A DNA stretch of 64,000 nucleotides. It comes from Diphasiastrum complanatum (lineage: Eukaryota > Streptophyta > Lycopodiopsida > Lycopodiales > Lycopodiaceae). Shown here one piece after another: positions 1 to 12,640 of this stretch. The stretch spans positions 1 through 64,000 of the forward strand of contig MU831915.1 in assembly GCA_029204225.1 (NCBI GenBank), read 5' to 3'. Position numbers and translations under genes: made by a program. The notes under the pieces were generated by a model. The model ran no database searches. It was given only the letters and a program-made list of their open reading frames with translations, and was not told the origin of the DNA. Within the stretch, counting starts at the first letter, position 1. Each line of letters opens with the position of its first letter.

Positions 1-1654
1 TTGAGTCGATTTGAAAAATATTTGAGTAATCATTTTAATCATGACATTGCTTCCACGATAGATGACCCTAAACCATTTTATGTAAAATATAAAGTATTTG
101 TAGTCAACTTCATAAATATATTACAATGTGCCGACATAGTCTAGGTCAGTGGAATGACAAAAATGTCTATTGCACTAGAACAACTCTCTTGTTGAAGGTT
201 GGCCATTATGCCACAATCAAATGTACGACACTTGCTATCAACTCTCTCAACATGAAAGTGAATTCCATATGCTTACGTAGCAATATATGATTTGTATTGA
301 AACACAATAAGATATTATAATACTATTTCTATATTGAGTACCAAAACAAAACATCACGAAGACAATGGTACACTAACATTTCATGCAGTTCAATCACTTC
401 TTTTCCAATTTTTGATGCTTTTAACATGGTATTATAAACCCATTCACGAGTGCACTATGAAGGTAAAGGTTCCAAAGGTTCATCATTTTTCAAAGAATGG
501 CTTGTCAATGCTCTTCTTCTTCTTCTATTGATATATTTGCTTATGTTATGTTTCTTTAGTTTTTGCCTTTTCATACCTTGAGGTCCACTTTTTCATATGT
601 CCACAATTATATAGGATTAACTTGTCAATTTTTTCCTTTAATTTAGAAGAAAGTCTTTTCTCCACACCATTTCCTTGTGGTACGTCACTTTTAACATGTT
701 CATCTTCTTCTTCACACCGCATTTTTGGACTTATAGGATGCAATTTCCAGATTATTTCAATAATATAATACAAATATTCTTGAATAAACCAACCCTTTAA
801 AAAACTATTTTCTAGCCTTGTCTTTGTCTCAAAAAGCCCTTTAAAACTTTTGTAAAGTGCTCAAGGTAAAACATCCGTATTGTGTGCACAAGTCCTACAA
901 TGGATACTTCTTCAACCAAATGCACTAGAAGATGAACTTGCATATCCAAAACAGAAGTTGGAAAATCTCTTTCCAATAAACATACCATTTTGACCATTTG
1001 TATTTTCATGAAATCCAATTCATTCTTTTTTTATTTCTTTTGAAGAAATCTAGCACATGCACTCAGTAAAAAAATGTGAAATTAAATAGCATATCTTTGT
1101 ACAAGTGCTTAAAAAAACATACAAACCTAATCATCAATGATAATTAGTTAAAGCGTACTTCATACGTCATCGTTGAACCAAATTCAAATAGAAAAGGAAG
1201 GTATGATTGCAGCATCCTATGTCAGTCATGTGATTTTAGTCCGTTTAATGTTTCATCTTTGTTAAATGATTTGCGTAAAGAATGTGTATAGCCTAGTGGA
1301 GTACTCATTTGTTTTATGATGTATTTAACATGTGAGAGTTGCTCTATGTAAGAATTCATGGCACATTAGGTAGAATTGCATTGTATTGAATCCAATAGGG
1401 TCTTTTCACATTGGCCGCTTGTAAATCTTATGAGCTATTGGGTTGTCTTTTGTACTAATGATGTGGTTCCTCAATGATTCACTAATGTTTTTAAATATGT
1501 GCATCTTATCCAAAAGGTGATTAATCAATACAGGCCTCCAATAGAGTAATTTATGAAAAATGGACAATCTTTTCTTACCATCAACTGATTTGTCCCATGA
1601 GTTATTGAAATCATGATGTTTAAGCCATTCATTATGCCATTCTACTACTCCCAT
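1..1654 (-). pseudogene. CACTA (En/Spm) TNP2-type transposase relic
   Basis: Read on the minus strand, pieces follow the order of a plant CACTA transposase. At 1654-1406 is a TNP2-like block with the motif LDKMHIFKN after a W-x-P stretch, as in the family's LDVMHIEKN. At about 1260-1200 the family motif GLKSHD is followed at once by an in-frame TGA (1222-1224). At 1018-812 is a DUF4218-like block containing DMQVHLLVHLVEE. At 773-546 is its continuation with LYNCGHMKKW. From about 310 to the window edge the DNA matches the DUF4216-like region of the second relic at 36.2-36.7 kb. Frames change between blocks and stops occur, so no intact protein is made. The product would have cut and pasted a CACTA element in the nucleus. 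The element continues beyond the left edge. Confidence 0.85.
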
Positions 1655-2001
1655 GTGTGAAGGTGTGGTGTAGACATGTTCTCTCCCCCCCCTCTAAAAA
1701 TCATCTATTTATTTTTTGAGAAGGGTGATCAAGCGGTAAGTATTTGCGATGATTTTCATAGACCACTTTTTTTTTAACATATTTGTGCTATGGCGATCCT
1801 CACTTGGAAGTATATCACCTGATAGAAGATTTTGAAAATGGTATGAGATATCAATGGGAAGACATGATATAGATGATCTTCTTTTATCCAAGAAGCTGAG
1901 CTATGAAGATCATAAAGAGAGAAGAAACAACCTGATAGGTAGAAGTAAATTACACACTTTTGTTAGATGGTATCCAAACTTAAGGACCTCCAACTTTTTA
2001 G
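1655..2001. other. Intergenic stretch, no gene recognised
   Basis: AT-rich sequence with a short run of C near 1684-1693. The small minus-strand frame here shows no known motif. Confidence 0.5.
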
Positions 2002-2240
2002 GAGGCCAAGAATGATAACATATGGATCAAGCCTATGCAAGATAAGATTGATTCAATTGCCAAATATGATACATGGTATTGGTGGAGCCTTCAACTAATA
2101 AGAAGCCCATTAGCTATAAATGGGTGTATAGAACAAAGTACCATGCAGATGGAAGAATTGCAAAGCACAAAGTGAAGTTGGTGATCCAAGGTTACGCTCA
2201 AAGTAAATATATTGACCACAAAGAGACCATCGCTTGAGCC
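2002..2240 (+). pseudogene. Ty1/copia reverse transcriptase fragment (N-terminal part)
   Basis: Translation from 2002 gives a block ending in KYDTWYW, corresponding to the copia segment before the RT core (usually N-x-TW-x-L-V). After a frameshift near 2088 the frame reads KPISYKWVYRTKYHADG and then VIQGYAQ, matching the conserved copia RT start (K-P-I-x-x-K-W-V-Y-K-x-K, then A-x-G-Y-x-Q). A TGA interrupts at about 2235. Only about 80 codons survive; the catalytic YVDD region is absent. It is followed within about 100 bp by an AG microsatellite. A dead polymerase fragment; confidence in the family is high. Confidence 0.85.
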
Positions 2241-2339
2241 ATTTTCAAGAGAGGGCATAGAAAACAACCATACCCAAGGACATGACACTTGATTGGCTAC
2301 GTGATGCCCTTGAGAAGCCACGACAAACAATGAGAAAGT

Positions 2340-3073
<734 letters not shown>

Positions 3074-3500
3074 GATCAATTACGGGTGCTCTTTCACCAC
3101 GACCGTTTAGATCCCAGATGGTGGTATGTGATTCAAGTCACTCCTCGAAGTAAAAGAACTTTTGAGGATAGAGATGTCATGGAGTACATGGCGCTGCCAA
3201 CTGATGACACAAGGTTGTGATGATGGACTCGATGACAGATTTTTAGAGGATCATGTGCATGCTTCACAAACTAATGATGATATTAAACATGATGCATCAT
3301 CATCAGATGGATCGACGACACATGACACGCCTTCTTGATCTCCCTCATTGTCACCTTTGTCATTAGCTTGTGAGGATCAACTTATTAATAACGAATCTAT
3401 AGGAGATACTTGGGTAGAATTAGAGATAGACTCGTTTGGTTTGGCGGATTTGTTGCATGACGATGCGGCAAATGATAGCGGGGAACTAGCAAATGAATAA
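3074..3500 (+). pseudogene. Possible CACTA second-ORF C-terminal relic with acidic tail
   Basis: Frame 3074-3220 reads VLFHHDRLDPRWWYVIQVTPR, resembling the end of the DUF4216-type region of CACTA proteins (Q-V-F-Y-x-x-D-P-x-x-x-x-W-x-V-x-x-x-x-P-R). It stops with TGA at 3218-3220. One base further, a frame rich in D, E and S continues to a TAA at 3500, with one internal TGA near 3337. An acidic tail after this region is usual for the family. The upstream part of the domain was not found, so the family call is tentative; an unrelated decayed ORF is possible. Confidence 0.4.
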
Positions 3501-3929
3501 GTGAGATAGTACAAACTATTGCAACTTATTGCAATATTAATCAGATTGCTCACATATGCAATTGCACTTTATTATTAGATTAGTTGACACATGTGAGTAC
3601 ACACATTGTGGTCATGATATTTTTGTGAGACATAAATTTATTTATTCTCTTGTGTATATGGCTACTATTGTTGATAGAAAATGGAATTCAATGTGTTGAT
3701 AAACAGCAATTTTTAAAAGTGCTATTCATTTACATTCTGTAACATTCTTTGGTTTATACCGATGGGCCTTTTTTTCATCAGTCATGGTATTACCATTTTC
3801 ATGACTGTGTTTCAATCTTAGAGAGTACAAATGTTACAGAATTCAACAACTTATGAAACCAACAGTTGTATCGTACCTCAATGCCATCACGGCTTATACC
3901 AAATGGCTCCACTCCTTGAAGGCATACAT
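3501..3929. other. No recognisable gene
   Basis: AT-rich. A minus-strand frame (3799-4074) overlaps the right side of this stretch and shows no domain. Confidence 0.4.
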
Positions 3930-4452
3930 TGTCATGTACTTTTAGTACATCAGATATAATATCCATTGTAAGCTTTGGAGGCCCAAAAGGAGCTCTTAGC
4001 TTTAAGAACAAGGCGGTTCCCTCTTTAGGCCCTTCAAAGTAACTAATAAGGATAATAGGCCAATAAGGGCCCAATGTAGTTTAAATAATACTTAACCAGG
4101 GCTAACTATCCCTCAAGATAGTTAAGTTAAGTTAAGTGAGAGCATTGTCTATAACTAGGCAAGAGACATCATTTTGTGAATCTTTTGGCTCATTTGCAAG
4201 TGAGAGCTTCTAGTTTCCTTGTGAATGTGAGCCATAGGGATCTCCATTGCTAGGTCTCATGTGCCCTATCCACATGAATCAATGCTCCATTTACTTTGCT
4301 TTGTACTCTTTCTCTCATTGATAATGTGATTCCATTGAGATCTCCATGTTTCTAGCTTTCTATTGATATGCTATCATGATTGTCTTGTACTTTTCTTGCT
4401 TCTAGCTTTACTTCATTGTTATTGCTATTTGCTTGGAATTTGGCACATGACA
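3930..4452 (+). mobile_element. Candidate Ty1/copia LTR
   Basis: The stretch starts TGTCATGT and ends ACATGACA, a perfect 8-bp terminal inverted repeat with the TG...CA ends expected of an LTR. Five bases later a methionine-tRNA-type primer-binding site begins (4458). Length 523 bp suits a copia LTR. No second copy is visible here. The left boundary rests only on the inverted repeat and could be wrong. Confidence 0.45.
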
Positions 4453-4457
4453 TTTCT

Positions 4458-4467
4458 TGGTATCAGA
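4458..4467 (+). other. Primer-binding site, initiator Met tRNA type
   Basis: TGGTATCAGA matches the first 10 bases of the copia consensus TGGTATCAGAGC; the next bases are TC rather than GC. Its position fits the end of an LTR at 4452. Confidence 0.6.
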
Positions 4468-6068
<1,601 letters not shown>

Positions 6069-6229
6069 GTGAGCCGTCCCTCTCTCAGACTATTAGAGAA
6101 ATTAAGAGAGAAGTTTTCTTTCACTTCCTCTGCAACACGACCATTGCAATCAAGTGAACACAACAATCCCATGTTACTTCACACCCGACTCGGTCGAGAC
6201 CTCACGCATTTCCTTCGATTGAGATTTCA

Positions 6230-6427
6230 CGCATTTCCTCCAGTCGAGTTCTTTCTATGTCTACCACCCCTCTCTCTCGTTCGGTTGAGATTTCACGCAT
6301 TTCCTCCGGTCGAGTTTTTTCTCTCTCTACCACCCCTCTCTCTCATTCGGTTGAGATTTCACGCATTTTCTCCGGTCGAGTTCTTTCTCTCTCTACCGTC
6401 CCTCTCTTTCCTCCGGTCAAGATCTCT
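6230..6427. repeat. 66-bp minisatellite, three units, in a CT-rich block
   Basis: Units begin at 6230, 6296 and 6362 with CGCATTT(C/T)CTCC and share the core CGGTTGAGATTTCA. The period is 66 bp, a multiple of three, so the plus frame shows a 22-residue repeat (LRFHAFPPVEFF...). CT-rich sequence continues to about 6600. The open frame is a by-product of the repeat and I do not call it a gene. Confidence 0.9.
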
Positions 6428-6653
6428 CTCTCTTTCTACGACTTCAGCTCTTCTTTGGTTACCTCCTTTCTCTCTCTACCCCTCTTCGGTTACCTCCTCT
6501 CTCTCTCTCTACCCCTCTCCTTCGGTCGACTTCTTTCTCTCTCTACTCTTACTCACTGCAACAACAGTGTCCTCCTTTTCTCTCTCTCCCTCTCGGAACC
6601 TGCCTGCGCCACACCCCTGCCCCTATAGAATATTCCGTGGGAATTTTCCTTGA

Positions 6654-7182
6654 GAATATTCTATGGAATATCCATTGCCCTTAAATTTCATTGTGCCCAA
6701 AAAAAGGTTTGTTCCAATTTTTTTACGGTTGTCATAATTATTTGACGAGCATCCAAATGCACCACAAGAGCAGCTGATAAAAAAAAATTGTCAACAATTT
6801 TTAGATTTTTCACAATTCCAAGTATTTTGCGTCGAGCACTCCACTGTTTCATGGAATCTAAAAAGTTATAGAATGCAATTTTGATTTGTTTTAGACCCCT
6901 TTTTACTCTTAGTCAAAATTTTATGTTTTATTACATATCTTCAAATCCTTATATCTTTTTCGTCTGAGCTCGGAATTGAATGCTGTAAAAAGCAAAAGTG
7001 CTCAGTTTTGTATGAACTACAACTTTTTGCCTTTTCAGTTTCACTCATCATAGAACTATGAGTTTTAAGTGGGTGAAGAATCTATCAAGATCTTATTTCC
7101 TTGCAAAAAATCAAACTTCGCAATTTTTTCTATAAGGGTCTTTATAAATTTACAGACTCATATTCTCCCTTGATTTGTCAAA
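6654..7182. other. No recognisable gene
   Basis: AT-rich with short homopolymer runs. Confidence 0.5.
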
Positions 7183-7911
7183 ATGGATTCTGATTTTGAT
7201 TATGAGTTGGAACTTGATGATCAATCTAAATGTGATGACCAATCATATTGTGATTATCAGTACGAGGAGCAAAATGACGGTATTTCAGATCAATATTATC
7301 AGTAAGGGGAGCACAATGATAGTAATTCAGATTAATATGAGCAACACGACTCATATGGAGACTGTTTGAGTGATGATGAAAACTATTCTGACCAAAATAA
7401 AAACCATGAGCTACACCAGTCAAATCAATCTAATATTGATGGTGGTTTTTATAGTAGTGACAGTGATGATGAGCTATATTCACGACAATCAAAACATCAT
7501 CGCAATTCACAAGGTGATGGGCACGCACTGCGGTACATGAGTTCTATGTGCCAACTTGAACAATCGTCATCTCCTGTGCAACATTGTATACAGAATAGCA
7601 CTATCAATAATGCCACTCCTCATACCCATTGTGGTTCACCATTACTATTGTTCCATGGACAATCGAGCCCTACTAAAGAAGTGACGGAAGAACTGCAGGT
7701 TTTGAACCAACAAGAAAACGTAGGTAGATCGAGTATGACCAAGTCCACCACATACTCCATAGTCTTCCCTTTTCTTCTCCTCCCTTCTCCACAGCAAGAC
7801 AAAAGTGCCTTTCTAATTTCTTCCATTTCTCTAGAAAGTACTCTATCTCTAAATCCTTTACAATGTCAAGCATATTTCCTTGAATCAAATGTAGGTGAAA
7901 ATCAAAAATAG
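7183..7911 (+). pseudogene. Acidic D/S/Q-rich protein, broken by two TAA stops
   Basis: From the ATG at 7183 a single frame runs to 7911 (242 codons) except for TAA at 7303-7305 and 7333-7335. The first 90 residues are strongly acidic, with repeated D-D-Q-S, Y-E-E-Q and S-D-S-D-D-E runs. The second half is less biased and holds two close cysteines (CQLEQSSSPVQHC). Both stops could be single C-to-T or G-to-T changes from sense codons. I recognise no family. An acidic N-terminus of this kind is seen in some transposon proteins and nuclear factors. It could also be an unspliced fragment. Function unknown. Confidence 0.4.
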
Positions 7912-8292
7912 ATTTATGACTTGCATATGCTTAAGAAAGTAAGAATGTAAGAAAGTAAAAGCATATGCTTTAACAAAGAATGATTTGCACCTTTGTTAAA
8001 ACATTCACTTGAAAAGCAAAATAGGCCTGGGCACTACTCCCAGTGTCAAGGGATTTGAGTGGGCAAAATTCAAAAATTTTACAGCTTCATTTTTTAGCCA
8101 CCCAAATGTCGGCCTTTTCCCCAACATGCTTGGCTTACTTGCGTTCAAGGTTTTGTCGCCGACCAAATTTTATTTTGTCATATTTGCTTTGGTGAGGGCT
8201 CTAGTCTTCTCTACAACGTTCACAACCATAAAACAAAAAAGTTAACACATAACAATTGAAATGGTTTTACAAGCTTTAAAAAAAGACAATAT
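7912..8292. other. No recognisable gene
   Basis: A plus frame at 8009-8245 has no visible domain. Confidence 0.4.
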
Positions 8293-10172
8293 TCAATGTA
8301 AATCAATACAACATTCTACATGATAAGATTTACAACATATGCATCTTAGACGACTATCAGGCTGCTCGGCAACGTGGACCATTGTGGTGGCAACACGTGT
8401 CCCTGAATCGCCCACATGTTGCTGCCCTTTTTTGTGATTTGCAAATACATCTTTCTCTTCATCAAAACAAGTTCCTTCGAAGAAATCCAACCACCAAGGA
8501 TTGTTTAAAATTTCTCATTGCGAAAGACCATCCTTTGTGGACAAATGGTATTTTTCTGAGTACAAAGACGTAGATGGTATGTTTATTTGATTCTGAGTAT
8601 TAAACAACTCTGGGAATAATTGGATTTCCTTAGCATTGTGATAATGATGCAATTATCTACAGTGAGTGACTTTGCTTGTTAGAAAAATGGAAAAGAACAT
8701 AAAGAATAGCATATACATGAACAAGCAATACATGTAGGGATACATACTCAAAGGAAACATTTACATTGAAATACAACCAAAATCTTACCTCCAAAGCATT
8801 CTTTTAGCACTAATTATGATCTCTTCTTGCTCTTTTCCTTCTCTTGAATATTTCATGTTTGGATCCAATGCAGAGAACATCTGCTTGCAATATTTCATTT
8901 TGAACTTTTATATGTATGTCATGTCAGAGTTACACTCTTTGGCAACTCAAAGCTCTCTACATAGAACACAAATAAAACACCATTCACTTTAGCATGAGAC
9001 ACTTGGCATCATAACTTATGAAACCAAAAGTGTTCAACTAAATTGATTATTTGTGTACCTATGCCCAAACACTCTTGCATAGTAGATTTACATTGCTCCA
9101 CCAGATACTCTAGCCATGTTTCTTTTGCTACCCACAGCCTATAATCTTTGTCACTAACTAGCACTCCGAACTATGCATGCATAGAGCCAAGACTGATGGT
9201 TAGCCAACGATTTCTCACCTCGTTCTTGATAGTGGAGCATCTCAGAGTGTGGAGCTTCTCCAATCCAAAAGAAAAACCAGCCCTTGTGGTTCCATTCTGA
9301 CCACTTTCTCAAACCACTCATGTCCAAGGCTTGGGTTCACCACACCCAATAGCTTTCCCATCTTATTCATCCATTTGTAATGGACCACATTCTCAGCCTC
9401 CTTGACGGTTTTATGTTTTTTATCAAGGCCCAAATTGTATCGCATCCTAGCCTCTACTAAATCCTTGTCAATATCAGCCTACCAGCACAAAAGTAGTTAT
9501 TGACATAAAAGCTACAAGCATAGCCGAAAGTTTTTATAAAAAGTTACAAGCAAGATAGTTTTTATGTGTTAGCTAGAAATTTAAATGTCCTTCAAATAGT
9601 AATCGAGCTAGAATGTATTTTGTTAGAGGGTACCAAACTATAGAGCCAATTTTCTTTGCTTCAAGGCATCTCACTCTCTCTAGATCGTGTAGTTCTTCCA
9701 CTGATAATTCCTTCTGGAAGAAGTCAACAATGCATTATGCAGCCCTATACAACTGATCTTTAAGATCAGTGGTAACCACACCAAATTCATTGAGCTTGAA
9801 ATCAAAGAAAAAACAGTACAATTATCCAATTAGCTTCAAGATTAGAATTGCCATCAAACGAGAATATATCAAATAGGTGCAAAGAAAAATGAGGTTTGTC
9901 CCCATAACTGTTTATTATGTTGATGCTAGGAGCCGCATCTCACCATCTTTTGTAGGCTGGATAAATGATGCACTCATAAGAGCATGCCTACTAATATCAC
10001 ACATAAAATCCTCATGGATGGCCTCCATTCAGCCAGCCAAACAATGATTGCCATCCCAACAAATGAACATACATCCATACATGTCACTCCAGTCAGGATT
10101 TTCATCCACACTAGCATCAAACTCATCACTCAATCTTTCCCAAATGGGCTCCTATAGTACCTTGTTATTATC
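8293..10172 (-). pseudogene. Unrecognised multi-exon pseudogene
   Basis: Minus-strand coding-like blocks are separated by intron-like DNA with splice consensus. Block 1, about 10170-9915, contains DENPDWSDMYGCMF then WDGNHCLAG, a TGA where W is likely, and a later TAA. Block 2, 9794-9640, follows a TTTCAAG acceptor, reads LNEFGVVTTDLKDQLYRAA and has a TAA. Block 3, from 9478 after GGTAG to a TGA at 9242-9244, contains GLDKKHKTVKEAENVV and NPSLGHEWFEKVV. Block 4, about 9210-9061, contains DYRLWVAKETWLEYLVEQC and ends at a GTAC-type donor. Block 5, about 8900-8789, contains FSALDPNMKYSREGKEQE and ends at GTAAGATT. A last block (8490-8293) is Cys-rich at its end. Several stops mean it is dead. 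I do not know the family; it looks host-derived rather than a transposon ORF. Confidence 0.45.
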
Positions 10173-10184
10173 TTTTACAAGAAC

Positions 10185-10960
10185 ATGATACCAAAAGAAG
10201 TGCTCAAAGAAAGAAAAAAATCACCTTTCTCATGTGAGAATATCAAGACAAAAGTCCTTTTTGTGCAACAACAAAAAGAATCCACAACCACACATGCTGA
10301 GACTACATCAATTCCAAGTACTAAAAATGCTTCCATCAAATGTCAGCGCATGCGCCGAACAAAAATATCATAATTGCACAACTGAAAATGCAAAAGGGGA
10401 TATCGTTGGATGGATGCCTGTGTGACATCATAAGAGATCCAGCACAAAATAAAGGATATATGTGAAAGAGAGCATTGATAGTGTCAAAATAGGGAAGAGA
10501 TATCAAGTGACAATAGGTGTTGATCCAAGGTGCACTTGTGAAGATTTCACTAAAACTGTATTTTTTGGAAAGTATGTAGCTTGCAAACATATGTACTACA
10601 TATTTTTGAAGGTGAAGGGATTAGATGCAAATAAGAACATTCATGCATCAGCCTATGCTCAACACACGCGAGCTTTTCCATGTCTTTGCACTATCTACTT
10701 TCTACTAGTTTAGAGATATATATCGGAGGCAAACTCTTTTAAGCTATATAGTAGAAGCTTTTTGTTTAGTTATAGAGAAGTGTGCATTTTGTTTGAAAAG
10801 TGTTGTTTCCTCGTAGAAGTATTTTGGAATGGGAGCCAAACCGTTTCAAAGCGAAACATTTTTAGTTTCATGGATATGGTTTTGTTGTTGACAACTTGTG
10901 ACTTTTAGTGGCATTTATTTCTTTTTGTATCTGGAAAAAAAAAAAACATTTTTTGTATAT
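10185..10960 (+). pseudogene. SWIM zinc-finger protein relic with 3' poly(A)
   Basis: Frame 10462-10713 reads KIGKRYQVTIGVDPRC, then CTCEDF, then after 14 residues CKHMYYIFL. This is the C-x-C...C-x-H pattern of SWIM zinc fingers, which in plants occur in nuclear proteins, E3 ligases and MULE/FAR1-type transposase relatives. Upstream coding sequence (10234-10425) is in a different frame and carries stops. Downstream, about 220 bp resembling a 3' UTR end in 12 A residues (10935-10946). The poly(A) suggests a retroposed transcript, but no flanking duplication was established. Its 5' end lies within about 15 bp of the oppositely oriented multi-exon pseudogene. Confidence 0.6.
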
Positions 10961-11156
10961 CCTTGTTGTTGACAACTTGTAATTTTTCTATTGGCATCTG
11001 GCTGGTCTGGCGGGTCACCGACATTCCATGCCATTAAGAAAATCACAACTTGTCCAAGATACCATATTAGTTGAAATAACTTGATGGTCAAAGAAATCAA
11101 AAATAAAAAACTCACAAAACTCGCAATTGATTTACTCGCAAAATGTCTGGACTCGG

Positions 11157-12632
11157 TGGATTGATAGTGGAGCAAACTTTCATATGACATGTCACAAAGA
11201 CCAAACTCCACCAGTATGAAAAGTTCTTAATGTTGGGGTACTTCACTTCTTTGGTGCCTTATGAAGGTCATCAACATGGCCAATTAATGTAAAGTTGTTA
11301 TCAAGGGCATTGGTACTATTCCTATTTTTCTGTCATCTACAAATAAAAATGTTCATTCGAAGAATGTTTTGTTCATACCTTCCATTACTAAGAATTTTTA
11401 GTGTGTTTCAAATGGTTGACAAAGGGTTTAAAGTGAAATTTGATGGTGATTCTTGCTTGATCAAAAGGAATGAAGTCTTGATTGCCCAAGGCAAGAGACA
11501 AGGTGAGCTCTACAAACTTGATGGATATGTTGGTTCTAACCATGGTGGTTTGAAGGCGAATAAGCAAGTTGGTGAGATTTGTTCAATGTCAAAGTTTTAT
11601 AGGTTGTCTTATTCTAGATCTAGCTCAAAATCTAAGATGCCTTTAATTTAGTACATTTGGATGTGCATTGTACTAGTGCTTTGAGTAATGGAGGAGCAAA
11701 GATATTTGTGAGTTGCATTGATGGATTTAGTAGATATTGTTGGACTTATCTTCTAAAGAGTGAGGACTGCACACTTGATGTCTTTCTCAAGTTCAAGAAG
11801 GTTGTGGAGAATCAATTCAACATGAAGATCAAGTGCTTAAAGTTGGTAAATGAAGACCTATCAATAAAGTTCAAAGAGGTTTGTGTGGCACATGGGATCA
11901 AGAGGGAGCTTTCAAACTCAAAGGTTCTACATGGTGTGGAAGAGAGGAGGATCAATCTTTTTGAAAGAGCTAAATCCATGAGGGTGAATGCAAATCTTCC
12001 TAAGTCATTTTGGGGTGAAGCTTTAATGTGTGCTAACTTTGTTTTCAATAGGTACTCAAATGAAAATTTAAATGGTAAGAGCATATTTGAGGTGCTTTTT
12101 GGTAAGTAGCCAAGCTTGGAGCATTTGAAGATTGTTGGTAGTACTTGCTATGTCAACTCATCGATTCTTGAAGGGAATGTTTGTTGGCTATAGTGAAGTA
12201 AGGAAAGCTTATAGGGTTTACATTCGTAATTCAAAAAAAGATCACATTTCTAAGGATGTTGCCTTTGAAGAGGAGAATGTGGATAAGCTTGATGTTGTTG
12301 ATCAATCTAACATTTTTTATGGTGATGAAGATGGTTCTTTGGATGGTGATATTGGAGATGTCTCTCCAAGTCAAATTCTAATAATATCATCAAGGGAAAG
12401 ACAAAAACCATCTAGGCTTACATATGATGAGAAGGGTAAGCAAGTTGAAGGTACAAACTTTGCTTTACTCACATGTTTTGGTTCATCTCCTTGTGTAGAT
12501 GAGGCTATGCAAGTGGATGGTGGTTTTCCTGGAATGGAAGCAACTAATGGATCTGGGACTTTGATGGAGGAAGATCAAGAGGTTTTGAAGGGCTTCAACA
12601 ACACAAAAGGAAAGGTGACAATTTGGAGCTAG
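11157..12632 (+). pseudogene. Ty1/copia pol relic: protease, pre-integrase, integrase
   Basis: 11157 onward reads WIDSGANFHMT, the copia aspartic protease active site (D-S-G-A). After a frameshift, 11295-11651 carries the pre-integrase region (MVDKGFKVKFDGDSC...ELYKLDG). Frame 11657-12109 is the integrase core: LDVHC-type start, then SCIDGFSRYCWTYLLKS, then NLPKSFWGEAL with F-N-R-Y; the usual D-x-G in the middle is altered to NEDLSIKF. Frame 12132-12632 continues with MFVGYSEVRKAYRVY and DVAFEEE, the integrase C-terminal motif GY-x-x-x-x-K-A-Y-R. Stops lie at 11649-11651, 12107-12109 and elsewhere. The sequence leaves copia homology before RT. No LTR could be placed confidently on either side. 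Confidence 0.9.
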
Positions 12633-12640
12633 TCAAGAGC

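Noticed and set aside
6069-6653. 194-codon plus frame with Ser/Pro/Leu repeats
   Set aside because: Follows from the 66-bp minisatellite and CT-rich sequence; no codon bias or domain.
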